27,863 nucleotides of DNA from Chara braunii (taxonomy: Eukaryota; Streptophyta; Charophyceae; Charales; Characeae). The notes beneath the pieces were generated by a model that did no database searches, was not told where the DNA came from, and saw only the letters and a program-made list of their open reading frames with translations. Positions within the stretch are counted from its first letter, which is position 1; each line of letters starts with the position of its first letter. This document shows positions 1 to 8,764 of the stretch, in pieces. The translations under genes and the position numbers were made by a program. The stretch covers positions 1,843,450-1,871,312 of the forward strand of contig BFEA01000038.1 in assembly GCA_003427395.1 (NCBI GenBank), in the 5' to 3' direction.

Positions 1-311
1 CCTCCCCCCCCCTCCCCTCAGAATTGAAAAAAATGCTGCGCGCACAATGTGCGCCAATGCGCGAGCCCCGGGCGTCCCCCAACGCACTGGCGGGCTGCGC
101 ATTGGTGCGCGGCGCATCGCGCGCCCCAGCGCATAGATGCACCACAACCATAGTTTATTGCCGAAATCGGCAGAGATGACGAAGTCACAACACAATCCCT
201 ATCACAACTGCATAAAAGCCGTATAAAATTCAACCAAAACAGTAACAAAAATTTGTCAAGCGCATATAACCCATGAGAACCAACCAATAAGCGGTTCCAA
301 CAGAGAGCCAG
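1..311. other. GC-rich patch then unassigned intergenic DNA
   Basis: No gene is recognised here. Bases about 35-135 are very rich in GCGC, and GCGCCAATGCGC near 51 recurs in inverted form (GCGCATTGGTGCGC) near 97-110, so this patch could fold. The open frame on the minus strand (18-287) has a biased, low-complexity composition and resembles no protein I know. Confidence 0.4.
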
Positions 312-425
312 AAATTCCTTGTAATCAACCTAAGCAGAGCTCCACAGAAGACCAATTAAAGACAGAAATTCCTAAATTCCTTGTAATAAACCTAAGCAGA
401 ACTCCACAGAAAACCAATTAAAGAC
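312..425. repeat. 62-bp direct tandem repeat, two copies
   Basis: A segment beginning AAATTCCTTGTAAT at 312 is repeated at 374 with only a few substitutions. Both copies run through CTAAGCAGA and CCAATTAAAGAC. The period is 62 bp. It is non-coding and its function is unknown. Confidence 0.8.
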
Positions 426-469
426 GAGATCATCGAGATGTATTTACTTTTCGTTTCCTATCCATCTGA

Positions 470-540
470 TTTCATAGGATTCGAACTCACGACGTGTTCT
501 GCTGGGTTACATCTCTGGGCGCACAGGCCACCTGCATCTG
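470..540 (-). repeat. tRNA-derived SINE-like fragment (B-box)
   Basis: Read on the minus strand the segment holds GAGTTCGAATCC, a near-perfect RNA polymerase III B-box. TGGCCTGTGCGCCC upstream is at best a weak A-box. No acceptor stem or credible anticodon arm is visible, so I read it as a tRNA-derived SINE remnant or degenerate tRNA pseudogene, not a working tRNA. Confidence 0.35.
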
Positions 541-767
541 CCCCGAAATTTGGCTGGTTGGGTCCCAGGCGACCTCGGCATCGCTTTGTTTTTGTTTGTT
601 TCTTTTTAACCTTGGATTTAACGTGCCCCCTTCAGCAGCCTGATTATGTTGGTTATGGTACTGGATGCTCAGCCTCCTAGGCATTGCGATGATAAGGAGC
701 CGTGTATGCAAGCCCTACGGCGCTGATAATAATCACGATTGGCGAAAGGAGCCATGTATGCAGACCC

Positions 768-968
768 TTAAACCACCAGTACGTTTCTCAGCTGTCAATG
801 CCGAGCCTAAAATCGCCCTGTGTGCCCAAAAAAAAGGAACCGGCGCGGGCCTCATTTTGGCTGGTGCCACCAGCCATTTCCATCCGGTAGTACCGAACCC
901 CGCTTGGCTCTCCCGAATATAGCGGCGCGTATTTGATTTTCAAGTGGGGAAACATACTGGTGGTTTAA
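768..968 (+). mobile_element. Family A MITE-like element, copy 1 (201 bp)
   Basis: The ends are perfect inverted repeats: TTAAACCACCAGTA at 768 and TACTGGTGGTTTAA ending at 968. The interior carries an odd-centred palindrome, GGCTGGTGCCACCAGCC (859-875). It encodes no transposase, so it would be non-autonomous. Its interior matches the inverted copy at 8564-8764 over most of its length, and both copies are exactly 201 bp. The TTAA at both ends may be a target-site duplication (piggyBac-type) or part of the repeat; since TTAA is palindromic, sequence alone cannot decide. Confidence 0.75.
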
Positions 969-1143
969 ACCGCCAGGGCACTCAAGTAGCCAACTCCGAA
1001 CTTTCCGGGGGCTCGGGGCTTACCTGATCACAATGGCTGGTGGTGCCAGCCCGAAATGAAAACAAGTGTGCCGCTGGCGGTTCGGGAATGTTTTGCACAC
1101 AGTTGCAGCGCCTCCTCCAGGCCCGGGTGTACTCGTGGTTTAA
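965..1143 (-). mobile_element. Family A MITE-like element, copy 2, abutting copy 1
   Basis: This copy starts at the same TTAA (965-968) that ends copy 1 and finishes with GTACTCGTGGTTTAA at 1143. The interior (CACAATGGCTGG near 1030, GCTGGCGGTTCG near 1074) matches the plus strand of 8564-8764, so it lies opposite to copy 1. It is 179 bp with more diverged ends than copy 1. It sits about 520 bp upstream of the aminotransferase start codon. Confidence 0.65.
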
Positions 1144-1282
1144 TCCTTCTCCTCCTTGTCACCCTTCTTCCTTCTCCACTGTTCATCTGGAATGTCACAT
1201 GGTTGACTCTCCTGATACCTCAAAGTGGTCGTCCTTTTGAAAGAAAACCAAGAGATTTTTCAAGCACGAAGATCTTTTGAAA

Positions 1283-1378
1283 ATGTCCAGGATTTTCTGC
1301 ACGTCTCCACAAACATGTCCAGGATTTTCTTCATGTCTCCACAAACATGTCCAGAATTTTCTTCATGTCTCCACAAAC
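1283..1378 (+). repeat. 32-bp tandem repeat upstream of the aminotransferase gene
   Basis: Three head-to-tail 32-bp units start with ATGTCCAGGA at 1283, 1315 and 1347, and a partial fourth starts at 1379. Each contains GTCTCCACAAAC. The array ends about 65 bp before the TATA-like box, so it would lie in the proximal promoter. Frames through it give only repetitive peptide and I do not call it coding. Confidence 0.85.
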
Positions 1379-1442
1379 ATGTCCCGATTCTGGTGTTAAA
1401 TAGGGTCCTCTTTTCTAGTGGAACTTTGCCCCAAATGTACAC

Positions 1443-1448
1443 TATAAA
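1443..1448 (+). promoter_or_regulatory. Candidate TATA box of the aminotransferase gene
   Basis: TATAAA lies 219 bp before the ATG, which would place transcription start near 1475 and give a 5' leader of about 190 nt. That leader would hold a tiny upstream ORF of four codons plus stop (1491-1505). The motif is short and common, so this is a position-based guess. Confidence 0.4.
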
Positions 1449-1666
1449 GTTAGGGCCTATCCCATTTAGAAAGAAAAAAGAGAAAAGAGGATGGGTCTTC
1501 TCTGACTCTTCTGTGCATACTTTTGGTAGGTTCCGACTGTCTGAAAATCCTGTTGGGTGATTGTGAACTGCAGCATTGTAAACATCCGTCACTGCGTTGA
1601 AGTTGTCACGTGCTGAGGTTTGTCGGTAAAGTATAGCGAGGTAGGGTCTGCTGTTCTTTGTTCAAG

Positions 1667-3295
1667 ATGCAGGCACTTTGTCAGTCTCTCTCTGGAGCTT
1701 ACGTGGGGAGTTTCACCCTCCAACAGCCCAGCGATACGCCTTGTGAAGTGTCGTCTTCACAGGGTTCAGATTCAGGGCAGATTCAGGCTGCTGGAAAATC
1801 CTGTGGCTTTTGGTCCCCAGGTCATGCTAGAACGGGCGGCCGCCTCAAAGCAGTGGCCAACGTTGAGGGCCTGCACTCTACCTTCAAGAAGGAGTTACCC
1901 GAACGGGGTCTTGCAGTTCTGCAGGGTTTGTCATCGCCAGAGACGGCAGTCCATACCCCCCAAACTTCCCGTCGCAGACTTCATCGCTCCGGAAGGAAGG
2001 CAGTGGTTTCAATGAGTGCTGTTCCTGATGAGGGGAGGCCCCCGAGCGCAGTGACTCTGGCTACAAGCGAGACCTCCGAGGCATCGATGGCAGCTGACAT
2101 CATGCAAAGAGATGCGGAGGTGATTGTTCGGACGTATGCACGAGCACCCATAGTGATCGTTCGCGGACAGGGCTGTAAACTGTATGATGCAGAGGGAAGG
2201 GAGTACTTGGATATGGCAGCAGGTATCGCGGTGAATTGTCTCGGCCATTCGGATCCAACGTGGGTGAAGGCAGTTTCTGAGCAAGCAGCCACTTTGGCTC
2301 ATGTTAGCAATCTGTACTTCACGGAGCCCCAGGTCAAGCTTGCGTCGCGACTTGTTGCGTCGTCGTTTGCCGACCGCATCTTCTTTTGTAACTCCGGCAC
2401 GGAAGCGAACGAGGCTGCAATCAAGTTTGCGCGCAAATACCAGCGAGTGAAGCATGCGGAATCGACAGACCCGCCTCCTACCGATATCGTTTCCTTCTCG
2501 AATTGCTTTCATGGGCGCACACTTGGTGCCTTGGCGTTGACATGGAAAGAGCAGTATCGAACCCCGTTCGAGCCGATAATGCCGGGGGCGTCGTTCGCAA
2601 CTTTCGGAGACCTGGACTCAGCTGCGCAAGCGATCAAGAAGGGGCGCACGGCAGCTGTCTTTGTCGAACCACTTCAAGGAGAAGGCGGGATTCACAGCGC
2701 AACGAAGCAGTTTCTAGAAGGTCTGCGGAAGATGTGCGACGAGTCCGGTGCGTTGTTGGTGTTTGACGAAGTGCAGTGCGGGCTTGGAAGGACTAGTCGT
2801 CTGTGGGCTCATCAAGCATACGATATCTACCCAGACATTATGACGGTCGCCAAGCCACTTGCAGGTGGCCTTCCAATCGGAGCGGCTTTCGTGACAGAGG
2901 CAGTGGCATCCGCCTTGAGCTTTGGTGATCACGGGAGCACTTTTGCTGGAGGGCCTTTGGTATGCCATGCAGCACTCGCTGTACTTGATCGCATCGAATC
3001 GGATGGGTTTTTGGAAGGCGTGGCCAAAAAGGGTGAACGTCTGAAGCGTTCGCTTCAAGACGCTTTGAGCGCCAACAAGCATGTGAAGGAGATAAGAGGG
3101 GTTGGCCTGCTCGTTGGGATCCAGTTGGATGTCCCCGCAGGGCCGATCATCGATGCTGCAAGGGAATCGGGGGTCTTGGCCATCACCGCAGGGAAGGGGG
3201 ATGTAGTTAGACTAGCCCCCCCCCTTGTGATTGCTGACGAAGAGATTGATTTTGCAGTCCAAGTTTTGGCCAATTGCATTGGAAAGCTGCCATAG
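1667..3295 (+). CDS. WIN1: N-acetylornithine aminotransferase, plastid-targeted (complete, intronless)
   Basis: This PLP enzyme (EC 2.6.1.11) interconverts N-acetylglutamate semialdehyde and N2-acetylornithine using glutamate/2-oxoglutarate, in arginine synthesis in the plastid stroma. The 542-residue product is a class-III aminotransferase from about residue 142 to the end. Visible landmarks are NSGTEAN (242-248, phosphate cup), FHGRT (281-285), the cofactor Asp in VFDEVQCG (D367), the Schiff-base lysine in [14 protein letters not shown] (K396), HGSTFAGG (422-429) and VRLAPPL with R515. These phrases match the plant enzyme (Arabidopsis WIN1/TUP5) more closely than bacterial ArgD. The first about 140 residues are Ser/Gly-rich then basic ([10 protein letters not shown]), as in a transit peptide, but long for the family. 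I chose ATG 1667 (A at -3); an in-frame TTG at 1658 is not a plausible eukaryotic start. The reading frame is uninterrupted, whereas plant orthologues usually have introns. Confidence 0.95.
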   Translation: MQALCQSLSGAYVGSFTLQQPSDTPCEVSSSQGSDSGQIQAAGKSCGFWSPGHARTGGRLKAVANVEGLHSTFKKELPERGLAVLQGLSSPETAVHTPQTSRRRLHRSGRKAVVSMSAVPDEGRPPSAVTLATSETSEASMAADIMQRDAEVIVRTYARAPIVIVRGQGCKLYDAEGREYLDMAAGIAVNCLGHSDPTWVKAVSEQAATLAHVSNLYFTEPQVKLASRLVASSFADRIFFCNSGTEANEAAIKFARKYQRVKHAESTDPPPTDIVSFSNCFHGRTLGALALTWKEQYRTPFEPIMPGASFATFGDLDSAAQAIKKGRTAAVFVEPLQGEGGIHSATKQFLEGLRKMCDESGALLVFDEVQCGLGRTSRLWAHQAYDIYPDIMTVAKPLAGGLPIGAAFVTEAVASALSFGDHGSTFAGGPLVCHAALAVLDRIESDGFLEGVAKKGERLKRSLQDALSANKHVKEIRGVGLLVGIQLDVPAGPIIDAARESGVLAITAGKGDVVRLAPPLVIADEEIDFAVQVLANCIGKLP

Positions 3296-3660
3296 CAGCC
3301 GTCAGGAGAAAGGGTGAATGGGTAAGTGAATATGCATGGAGGCAGGAAGAGGGGGGGGGGAGGGCGGTGGGGATGTCTTTTCCATTGGAGAATTGTGGAG
3401 GTAGGTTGAGAGTTCAGCCTTATATGGCAAAGCACCCAAAAAGAAAAAAGGGCTCATCCTGGATAGAGGATATTGAGCATGACAGAGGAAAATAGTTGGG
3501 AATAAAAACGGAACAGACACCGAGGAGGAAATTCCACCACGGTGCCTCTTTTTTTTTCCTTTTTTTTTTTTTGATGGTGTTTTTTAGTTGTCACCCAAAG
3601 TGAAGATTTCAAGGCAATTCAGAGGGAGGTGAAGCAGTCAAGTCCTTAAAAATCATGTCC
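3296..3660 (+). other. 3' flank and probable 3' UTR of the aminotransferase gene
   Basis: Non-coding. It holds a G-run (3351-3360), a candidate poly(A) signal (3501-3506) and T-runs around 3549-3572. The small frames here have no recognisable domain. Confidence 0.5.
3501..3506 (+). terminator. Candidate poly(A) signal AATAAA
   Basis: AATAAA lies 206 nt after the aminotransferase stop codon, a normal plant 3' UTR length, and is followed by T-rich sequence from about 3549. AATAAA is weakly constrained in plants and algae, so this is suggestive only. Confidence 0.4.
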
Positions 3661-3967
3661 CTAAATGCGTCGTCCATGTCATGCACCCACCCGTCTGTTG
3701 TGGCCTTTTTTATTGGATCAAGATAATAATATGTTACTTACTCTCGCTTTGCCTGTGGGGGACTAAATACGTCGTCCATGTCATGCACCCACCCATCTGT
3801 TGTGGCCTTTTTTTTCGATCAAGATAATAATATGTTATTTACTCTCGCATAGCCTGTGGGGGATTATGTTTGCTCTCGCATTGCCTGTGGGGAACCGTTT
3901 GCTCTCGCATTGCCTGTGCGGGACTATGTTTTTTTGCTCCCGCATTGCCTGTGCGGGACTATGTTTG
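3661..3967 (+). repeat. 102-bp tandem repeat followed by shorter derived repeats
   Basis: A 102-bp unit beginning CTAAATGCGTCGTCC at 3661 is repeated at 3763 with few changes; both hold CATGTCATGCACCCACCC and GATCAAGATAATAATATG. From about 3868 the tail of the unit (GCTCTCGCATTGCCTGTG with variants) is reiterated about three more times at roughly 27-45 bp spacing. The array lies 366 bp beyond the aminotransferase stop. Confidence 0.85.
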
Positions 3968-4011
3968 TAACCTCACAAAAGACTTTGATAAGTGCATTGG
4001 CTGAGGACTGC

Positions 4012-4015
<4 letters not shown>

Positions 4016-4048
<33 letters not shown>

Positions 4049-4063
4049 GGGGGGAGGGGGGGG

Positions 4064-4141
<78 letters not shown>
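4016..4141 (+). repeat. Compound microsatellite (GT)n - G-run - (GA)n
   Basis: About 14 GT units, an interrupted G-run, and about 38 GA units in direct succession. Frames on both strands through it translate to CVCV/RERE or SLSL/HTHT peptide and are artefacts. Confidence 0.98.
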
Positions 4142-4143
<2 letters not shown>

Positions 4144-4489
4144 ATACAGTAACTCTGTATTTCAAACTGCCATGTTTCATGGGGAAACCATGCAATATCC
4201 CTCCTGAGTATTCTCACATCACTCTTCGTTGAAGAGAAATGAATGTGACGCTCAAGCAATCTCGGAGAAGTCAACTGGAAGGGTGAATGGCAGGAGAGAC
4301 AAAAAATCCAACTGAGGAGGAAGGAAGGAAAGAAAAGCAAGAGATGAAGACGAAGAAGGACAAGGTTGTGATGGTGTTCCATCTGGCGCTAAGCGATTCA
4401 TCAGGAGAACGAACCCTTAACAGTGTGCAGAATCCCCATATTGACGCTTCGAGAGAAGTCACAGTCAAGTGAGTCCGTGTGCTGGCAAC
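4142..4489. other. Intergenic, nothing recognised
   Basis: Mixed-composition DNA grading into purine-rich sequence. A 61-codon open frame at 4287-4472 is Lys/Glu-rich because the strand is A/G-rich; I see no homology or start context supporting a gene. Confidence 0.4.
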
Positions 4490-5765
4490 AAAGCAGGCAG
4501 CAGGGCTAGCAAGGGGACAGACAGGTGGCAGGGCAAGGGAGGCAAGGCCGCAAGAGGAAATGCCAAGAGCAGCACACAGTAGCAAGGAAGCAGAAGGCAA
4601 GCGGACGAGCAGCACGGGGCAAGAAGGGAAGAAGATGGGCAGCCAGTCGGCGGGGCCAACAGTAAAGACAGAGGGTAGGCGGGCAGGCGAAAGGGCAGGA
4701 AGCAAAGCAACAGTACAAGGCTAGAATCGGGCCGAGCAGTCGAGCAAGCGGGTGAAGCGGGTGGGGAGGCAAGCAGAGCAGGAAAAGAGGCACCAGGGTA
4801 GGCAGCAAGGCAATGAAGCGCATATTACCCATGAAGTGTCGAAACAAAGACCCGAGTCTGAATCCATGCAACTCTGAATTTACCTGCAGGCGGCCGATGG
4901 GTTTGAACTTGGAAGATGACATCTCAAGGCCGTCGCCCTTTACGAGGAGAACACATAATAATAGAAAAAAGAAGTAAAATTGGGGCGAGCGAGCGGATGG
5001 GCAGGCAAGCAGGGCAGGAAAGCAGGCAGCAGGGTAGGCAGCAAGGCAATGAAGCGTGTGTACCAACAAGGGAAGCGAGCAACAGGACGAGTAAAATCAG
5101 GGTGAGCGGTTGAGTGAGCGGATGAGCAGGCAAGTCGCAAGCAGGGCGGGAAAGCAGGCAGCAGGGTAGGCAGCAAGGAAATGAAGCGCGTGTACCAACA
5201 AGGCAAGCAAGCAACAGGACGAGTAAAATCAGGGTGAGCGGATGAGCAGGCAAGCCGCAAGCAGGGCAGGAAAGCAGGCAGCAGGGTAGGCAGCAAGGCA
5301 ATGAAGTGCGTGCACCAACAAGGCAAGCAAGCAACAGAACGACTAAAATTAGGGTGAGCAGTCCAGTGAGCGGATGAGCAGGCAAGCCGCAAGCAGGGCA
5401 GGAACGCAGGGAGCAGGGTAGGCAGCAAGGCAATGAAGCGCGTGCACCAACAAGGCAAGCAAGTGGGAAGATGGGCACGGGCGGGCCAGGCAAGCGGTGC
5501 AGGAAAACGGGCAGCAGGGTGGGCAGCAAGGCAATGAAGTGCGTGCAGCATGGCAAGCAAGCGGGCAGATGGGCCAGAACGCCAGGGAAGGCAAGCAGGC
5601 AGACAAGCTGCAAAAACAAGCGGCAGGGGTGCAAGGCAACCCCACGCAAGTGAGCAAGGAGAGTCAAACGCGAAACAAAGCAAACACTCGGGCAATCCAG
5701 CATCGGGGTTGGAGTAGCGCAGATGGCAGGCGGGTGGGCGGGCAGGCGGTCAGAGAGACAGGATG
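4490..5765 (+). repeat. Purine-rich minisatellite, units about 101-132 bp
   Basis: The block is dominated by GGCA, GCAGG and AAGC words. Its clearest part (about 4980-5590) is a tandem array marked by GCAGCAAGGCAATGAAG at 5038, 5290, 5422 and 5523, with a one-base variant at 5170 and an outlying copy at 4802. Spacings between markers are 236, 132, 120, 132 and 101 bp. The 12-bp difference corresponds to the presence or absence of a GGTTGAGTGAGC-like insert. The extreme strand bias makes long Leu/Pro/Cys/Ala frames on the minus strand (up to 368 codons), which I treat as by-products of the repeat. Confidence 0.85.
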
Positions 5766-5794
5766 AAAAGAAACTAGTCGAGTAACGTCCCCGA

Positions 5795-5850
5795 GCGGAA
5801 TATGGGATTCGAACCCTCAACCGGGTTACACTGAAGCAATCTCGTAGGTG
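5795..5850 (-). repeat. tRNA-like B-box fragment
   Basis: On the minus strand it reads GGGTTCGAATCCC, a textbook B-box, downstream of TGTAACCCGG. I find no matching A-box or acceptor stem. It is probably a SINE remnant related to the one at 470-540, which also has TGTAACCC upstream of its B-box. Confidence 0.35.
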
Positions 5851-5925
5851 GGCAGTGAAGCGGGCAGCAGGGCAGGAAGCAAGGGCACGGAAAGAGGAAG
5901 GCAAGCAACTTCCAACTGTCTGACC

Positions 5926-6136
5926 GTCTTCCCCCAAACATAACGCATACACGTTGTATTCGAGTTTTTGAAGAAGAAAACATTCGACGACTCGAAGAGA
6001 ATGCCTATGCGTTGTTTTCGGATATACCATCTGTTAGAATAGAACCCATACGTGTTGTATTCGAATGGAACGCAACCTATACGTCGTATTCGTTGTGTTT
6101 GACGATATATGTGTATACGTTCGGGGAAAGACAGTA
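5926..6136. mobile_element. Family B MITE-like element, copy 1
   Basis: Imperfect inverted ends: CCGTCTTCCCCCAAACATAA near 5933 against the complement of CGTTCGGGGAAAGACAGT near 6118-6135. The interior repeats a TACACGTTGTATTCGA-like word several times (about 5947, 6050, 6090). The ends match the elements at 25282-25405 and 26202-26312. No coding capacity. Exact borders and target duplication are not clear. Confidence 0.55.
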
Positions 6137-6190
6137 GTTTAGTCGGTACACCCATGAACGGTTGAACCACAGACCCGAGTTTGAATCCCC
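6133..6190 (+). repeat. tRNA-derived SINE-like head (A and B boxes)
   Basis: TAGTTTAGTCGG (6135-6146) resembles an A-box and GAGTTTGAATCC (6177-6188) a B-box, at a spacing normal for a tRNA. A related stretch with CCCGAGTCTGAATCC occurs at about 4825-4866. The acceptor stem does not pair convincingly, so I prefer a SINE head or tRNA pseudogene to a functional tRNA. Confidence 0.4.
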
Positions 6191-6537
6191 CGGGGACCAG
6201 GTGAGTGTCGAATTCGCCCGGGGCATGTCAGTTCAATGATGATATGTAGAGGCAGCTGCCCTGGACAAAAAAAACAAAAAAAAACATTGCATACACCACT
6301 GTGCAGTCTTCTTTCAAAGACGGGTTCACAAACAGACTGCAGGTCTTGATATTTTTGGTGTGGATTTTTTGGTGTTTTTTTTTTAATGTAGGAGCTACTG
6401 CTGTTCTGTTTTTTTTTTTTTTTTTTTTTTTTTTTTTCAAGTCCAGGGTGTTGTAGAGGTCGGTATCTGAACCCATGACAGGTACCTATCTACAGTCAGC
6501 AACTAATTTATGGGACCCAGACCATCCTATCTTGGAG
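6191..6537. other. Low-complexity intergenic DNA
   Basis: Contains A-rich tracts near 6265-6285 and a long T-run (about 6410-6437). No gene recognised. A long T-run on the plus strand would suit the poly(A) tail of a retroposon inserted on the minus strand, but I cannot identify the element. Confidence 0.4.
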
Positions 6538-6700
6538 GATCCCCCTCAGACAGCCCCTACTGCGGGTTCCCCAACGATGTCCTCCACCAGAGTCTGTCTA
6601 CTAACACCCCTCCTACCGGGATCCCTTAAGACAATCCCCTACTGTAGGTTCCGCACCGATATCCTCCAGCAGAGCTTGTCCCAAGCCAACCCTCCCCCCA
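6538..6700 (+). repeat. 82-bp tandem repeat, two units, dispersed family
   Basis: GATCCCCCTCAGACAGCCCC at 6538 and GATCCCTTAAGACAATCCCC at 6620 begin two similar 82-bp units, each with a CCGATRTCCTCC-type core (about 6574 and 6657). The same family appears in inverted orientation at about 9175-9385. Function unknown. Confidence 0.6.
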
Positions 6701-7227
6701 AACGGGACCCCATCCCACCTCCAGTCCTTGCCCCCCCCAAAGTAGAGCCTAAGGTGACCAACACACATGAGCAGTCTAACCACAAACAAGTACCTGCTGT
6801 TCTGTTTTGATTTGTGGTCATGATGCTAAAAATAACGATAGCAGAAGTTCATCGAAAGCGCTTTACATTACTTGCCTGTAGGTGGTATTATTGGACTTAC
6901 CTTTTTGGTGGATTTTTTTGAGTTTTTTTTTTCGTGGAAATTTTCTTACTTTTTTTTTGTTTTTTATTTCTTTTCTTAGTTGTAAAAAAAAATGATTGCA
7001 TTCCAGTACTACCAAAGAAGGTCCCAGCAAATGCAAAAATAAATATGTTATGCAGAAAAATAAACTGAACCACTTTTGCGTCAGGGTCGTATCAAAATTC
7101 TTTACCAAATTCTTAACGGGCAAGCTCTGCGTATCGTACGTATCAGTGTTATCGCCCTATCAGGGGCTTTGCCCTCTGATTACAGATACGGAACATGACC
7201 GTGTTGCAACGGCGGTTGCAGTTTTAT

Positions 7228-7230
7228 NTN
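7228..7230. other. Ambiguous bases (N at 7228 and 7230)
   Basis: Two undetermined bases in otherwise unique sequence, probably an unpolished assembly position. They affect no gene. Confidence 0.95.
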
Positions 7231-7422
7231 TGCGAAGAGCTGGAGATGAAGGACAAGAGTGCATCGACAAACGTCGACTTCCAGGAGTGAGAGAACGGAC
7301 TTCATGCCGCGACTGGTATCGCCCACTGTCCGTCGTTGACAACGGGTTTCAAGCTCCGCGACCGGGTAACCGTTGTCCATTGTTGTCTAAGCTCCTACTT
7401 CGGGCGTGTGTGTTGCTCATGA

Positions 7423-7455
<33 letters not shown>

Positions 7456-7527
7456 GACCCCTGCAGCGAAGGCTCCATCTATTGGTGGGGAGCAACACCT
7501 GCTGGAAATCGGGTCCAGCGTCCCTGT
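7456..7527 (+). repeat. SINE-like dispersed repeat, copy 1
   Basis: A stretch with CTATTGGTGGGGAGCAACAC and GGGTCCAGCGTCCC, the latter resembling a B-box. The same about 70-bp pattern recurs at 11264-11336 and 12851-12918 with roughly 70-80% similarity by eye. A poly(T) tract (7429-7455) immediately precedes this copy. Confidence 0.5.
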
Positions 7528-8498
7528 ACACCTTTGGTGCTTTTTTTCACAGATTCTTCATTGTGTTTTTAGATTCTAATCATCATTTGGCTGTGTCTTC
7601 TCAGTATAGAACAGTACCAATCCCCGGGGGGGGGGGGGGTTGGGAACTTTGGGGGTGTATATATAAATAGTTTTTTTGTGTAGTGATACTCGCTAGGTAG
7701 GATTGGTGCTCATTACGATCGTGATTTTCAGAGATTGGCGAAGAACTGCTACCTTGCTACCTTGTTGCCGGTTGGCGGTTTTAATTAGAGGTATACAGAG
7801 TGTAGAGTGTGAATTTTGTGAATGGTCGTTGCTTTTGCCCGTGGGTTGGTCCATCATGTGAGTTGCTGATTGGAGGTGCGGAGGGTATAGGGCCGGAACT
7901 TAGTGAATCTTTTCGGGATTCTGTCCGTGGGTAATAAGGATTAGATAATTGACAATCTTGTTTTGTGCTTTTGGTTGGCGATTTGTTAGTACCTGGCTTG
8001 AATTTTGGTAGATTAGGGTTGCTTAATAATGGCGATTTGGAGAACTCGAAGGGGTGGATTAGGATTTCACTTTCTTAAATTAGGGAACGCGATTTTTGTT
8101 TTAGGGTTGGGATCGGGATTGGTTGTGATGACCTTGTGGGGCTGTGGTGGGGATAGGTTTGGCCAAGAGTGCCTTGCTTAGCCCGTTTGGCCGCAGCAAA
8201 TGATGTAAGGGACACCGGGCCCGTTTCCCAGTTATATGATATCTGCTTTGTCTGGTAAAAAAAAAAAAGAGAAAAAAAAAAAATACCAAATTCAAAATAT
8301 AATTTAATATATATATTTTTTAATCTATGTTTTTAATTTTTAATTTTTTGTGGCCCGGCTGGGCAAGTGGTTGCAGGCCACTCTGGTAGCTTCGGTCTTT
8401 TTTTGCTGCAGGGGCGTTTTTTTTTTTTTTTTGCATTGTTTCATTTACTTTGTTTAGTGTGAATGGTGTTTTTCCACATTAAGGGGTTTTCTGCCACA
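7528..8498. other. Intergenic, no gene recognised
   Basis: T- and G-rich unique DNA with a G-run (about 7626-7639), A-runs at about 8257-8283, a short AT-rich stretch (8290-8347) and T-runs near 8398-8432. No open frame of interest on either strand and no repeat I could match. Confidence 0.4.
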
Positions 8499-8513
8499 TT
8501 AAACCAGCAGTAC

Positions 8514-8514
<1 letters not shown>

Positions 8515-8563
<49 letters not shown>
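8515..8563 (+). repeat. (AAT)n microsatellite
   Basis: About 16 uninterrupted ATA/AAT units. The tract directly abuts the left end of the family A element at 8564, and just outside it lies a second family A terminus (TTAAACCAGCAGTACT at 8499-8514). Confidence 0.95.
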
Positions 8564-8567
<4 letters not shown>

Positions 8568-8764
8568 CAACCAGTACTGGGCCCATACATTGGCCGCAGC
8601 CTTAACGCGCTGCACCTTTAGGGCTGCGGGGTACCGGACCACAATGGCTGGAGGCGCCAGCCAAAACGGAAACAAAACGTCGTGCTGGCGGTTCGTCAAA
8701 ACTTTGGCGCGCAGGGTGCTCCGAGGCTTGGCATCGATAGCTGGGCCAAGTACTGGTGGTTTAA
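8564..8764 (-). mobile_element. Family A MITE-like element, copy 3 (201 bp, inverted)
   Basis: Ends are TAAACAACCAGTACTGGGCC at 8564 and TACTGGTGGTTTAA finishing at 8764. The reverse complement aligns with 768-968 through CAGCTATCGATGCC, GGCTGGCGCCTCCAGCC and GGTACCCCGC-like segments. Same length as copy 1. No transposase. Confidence 0.75.

Noticed and set aside
1526-1810. Similarity between about 1526-1558 and 1776-1808 (CTGAAAATCCTGTTGG / CTGGAAAATCCTGTGG)
   Set aside because: Only about 30 bases with several mismatches; it could be chance or a very old duplication, too weak to call.
2009-3082. Minus-strand open frames within the aminotransferase gene
   Set aside because: Shadows of a coding region whose plus-strand product has every catalytic residue.
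3856-4382. Open frames across the GT/GA microsatellite on both strands
   Set aside because: They are translations of dinucleotide repeats with short unique ends.
4980-5590. CRISPR-like array
   Set aside because: The whole unit is repeated, with no short conserved repeat separating unique spacers, and no cas genes are present.
4924-6030. A 368-codon open frame on the minus strand, and a 251-codon one at 4940-5695
   Set aside because: Both lie in the purine-rich minisatellite; the absence of T on the plus strand removes stop codons on the minus strand. The Leu/Pro/Cys/Ala peptides follow the DNA repeat period and resemble no protein family.
6133-6190. A functional tRNA gene
   Set aside because: A- and B-box-like words are present but I could not pair an acceptor stem or a clear anticodon arm.
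8702-8712. TTTGGCGCGC as an E2F site
   Set aside because: It matches the consensus but lies inside a family A element far from any gene.
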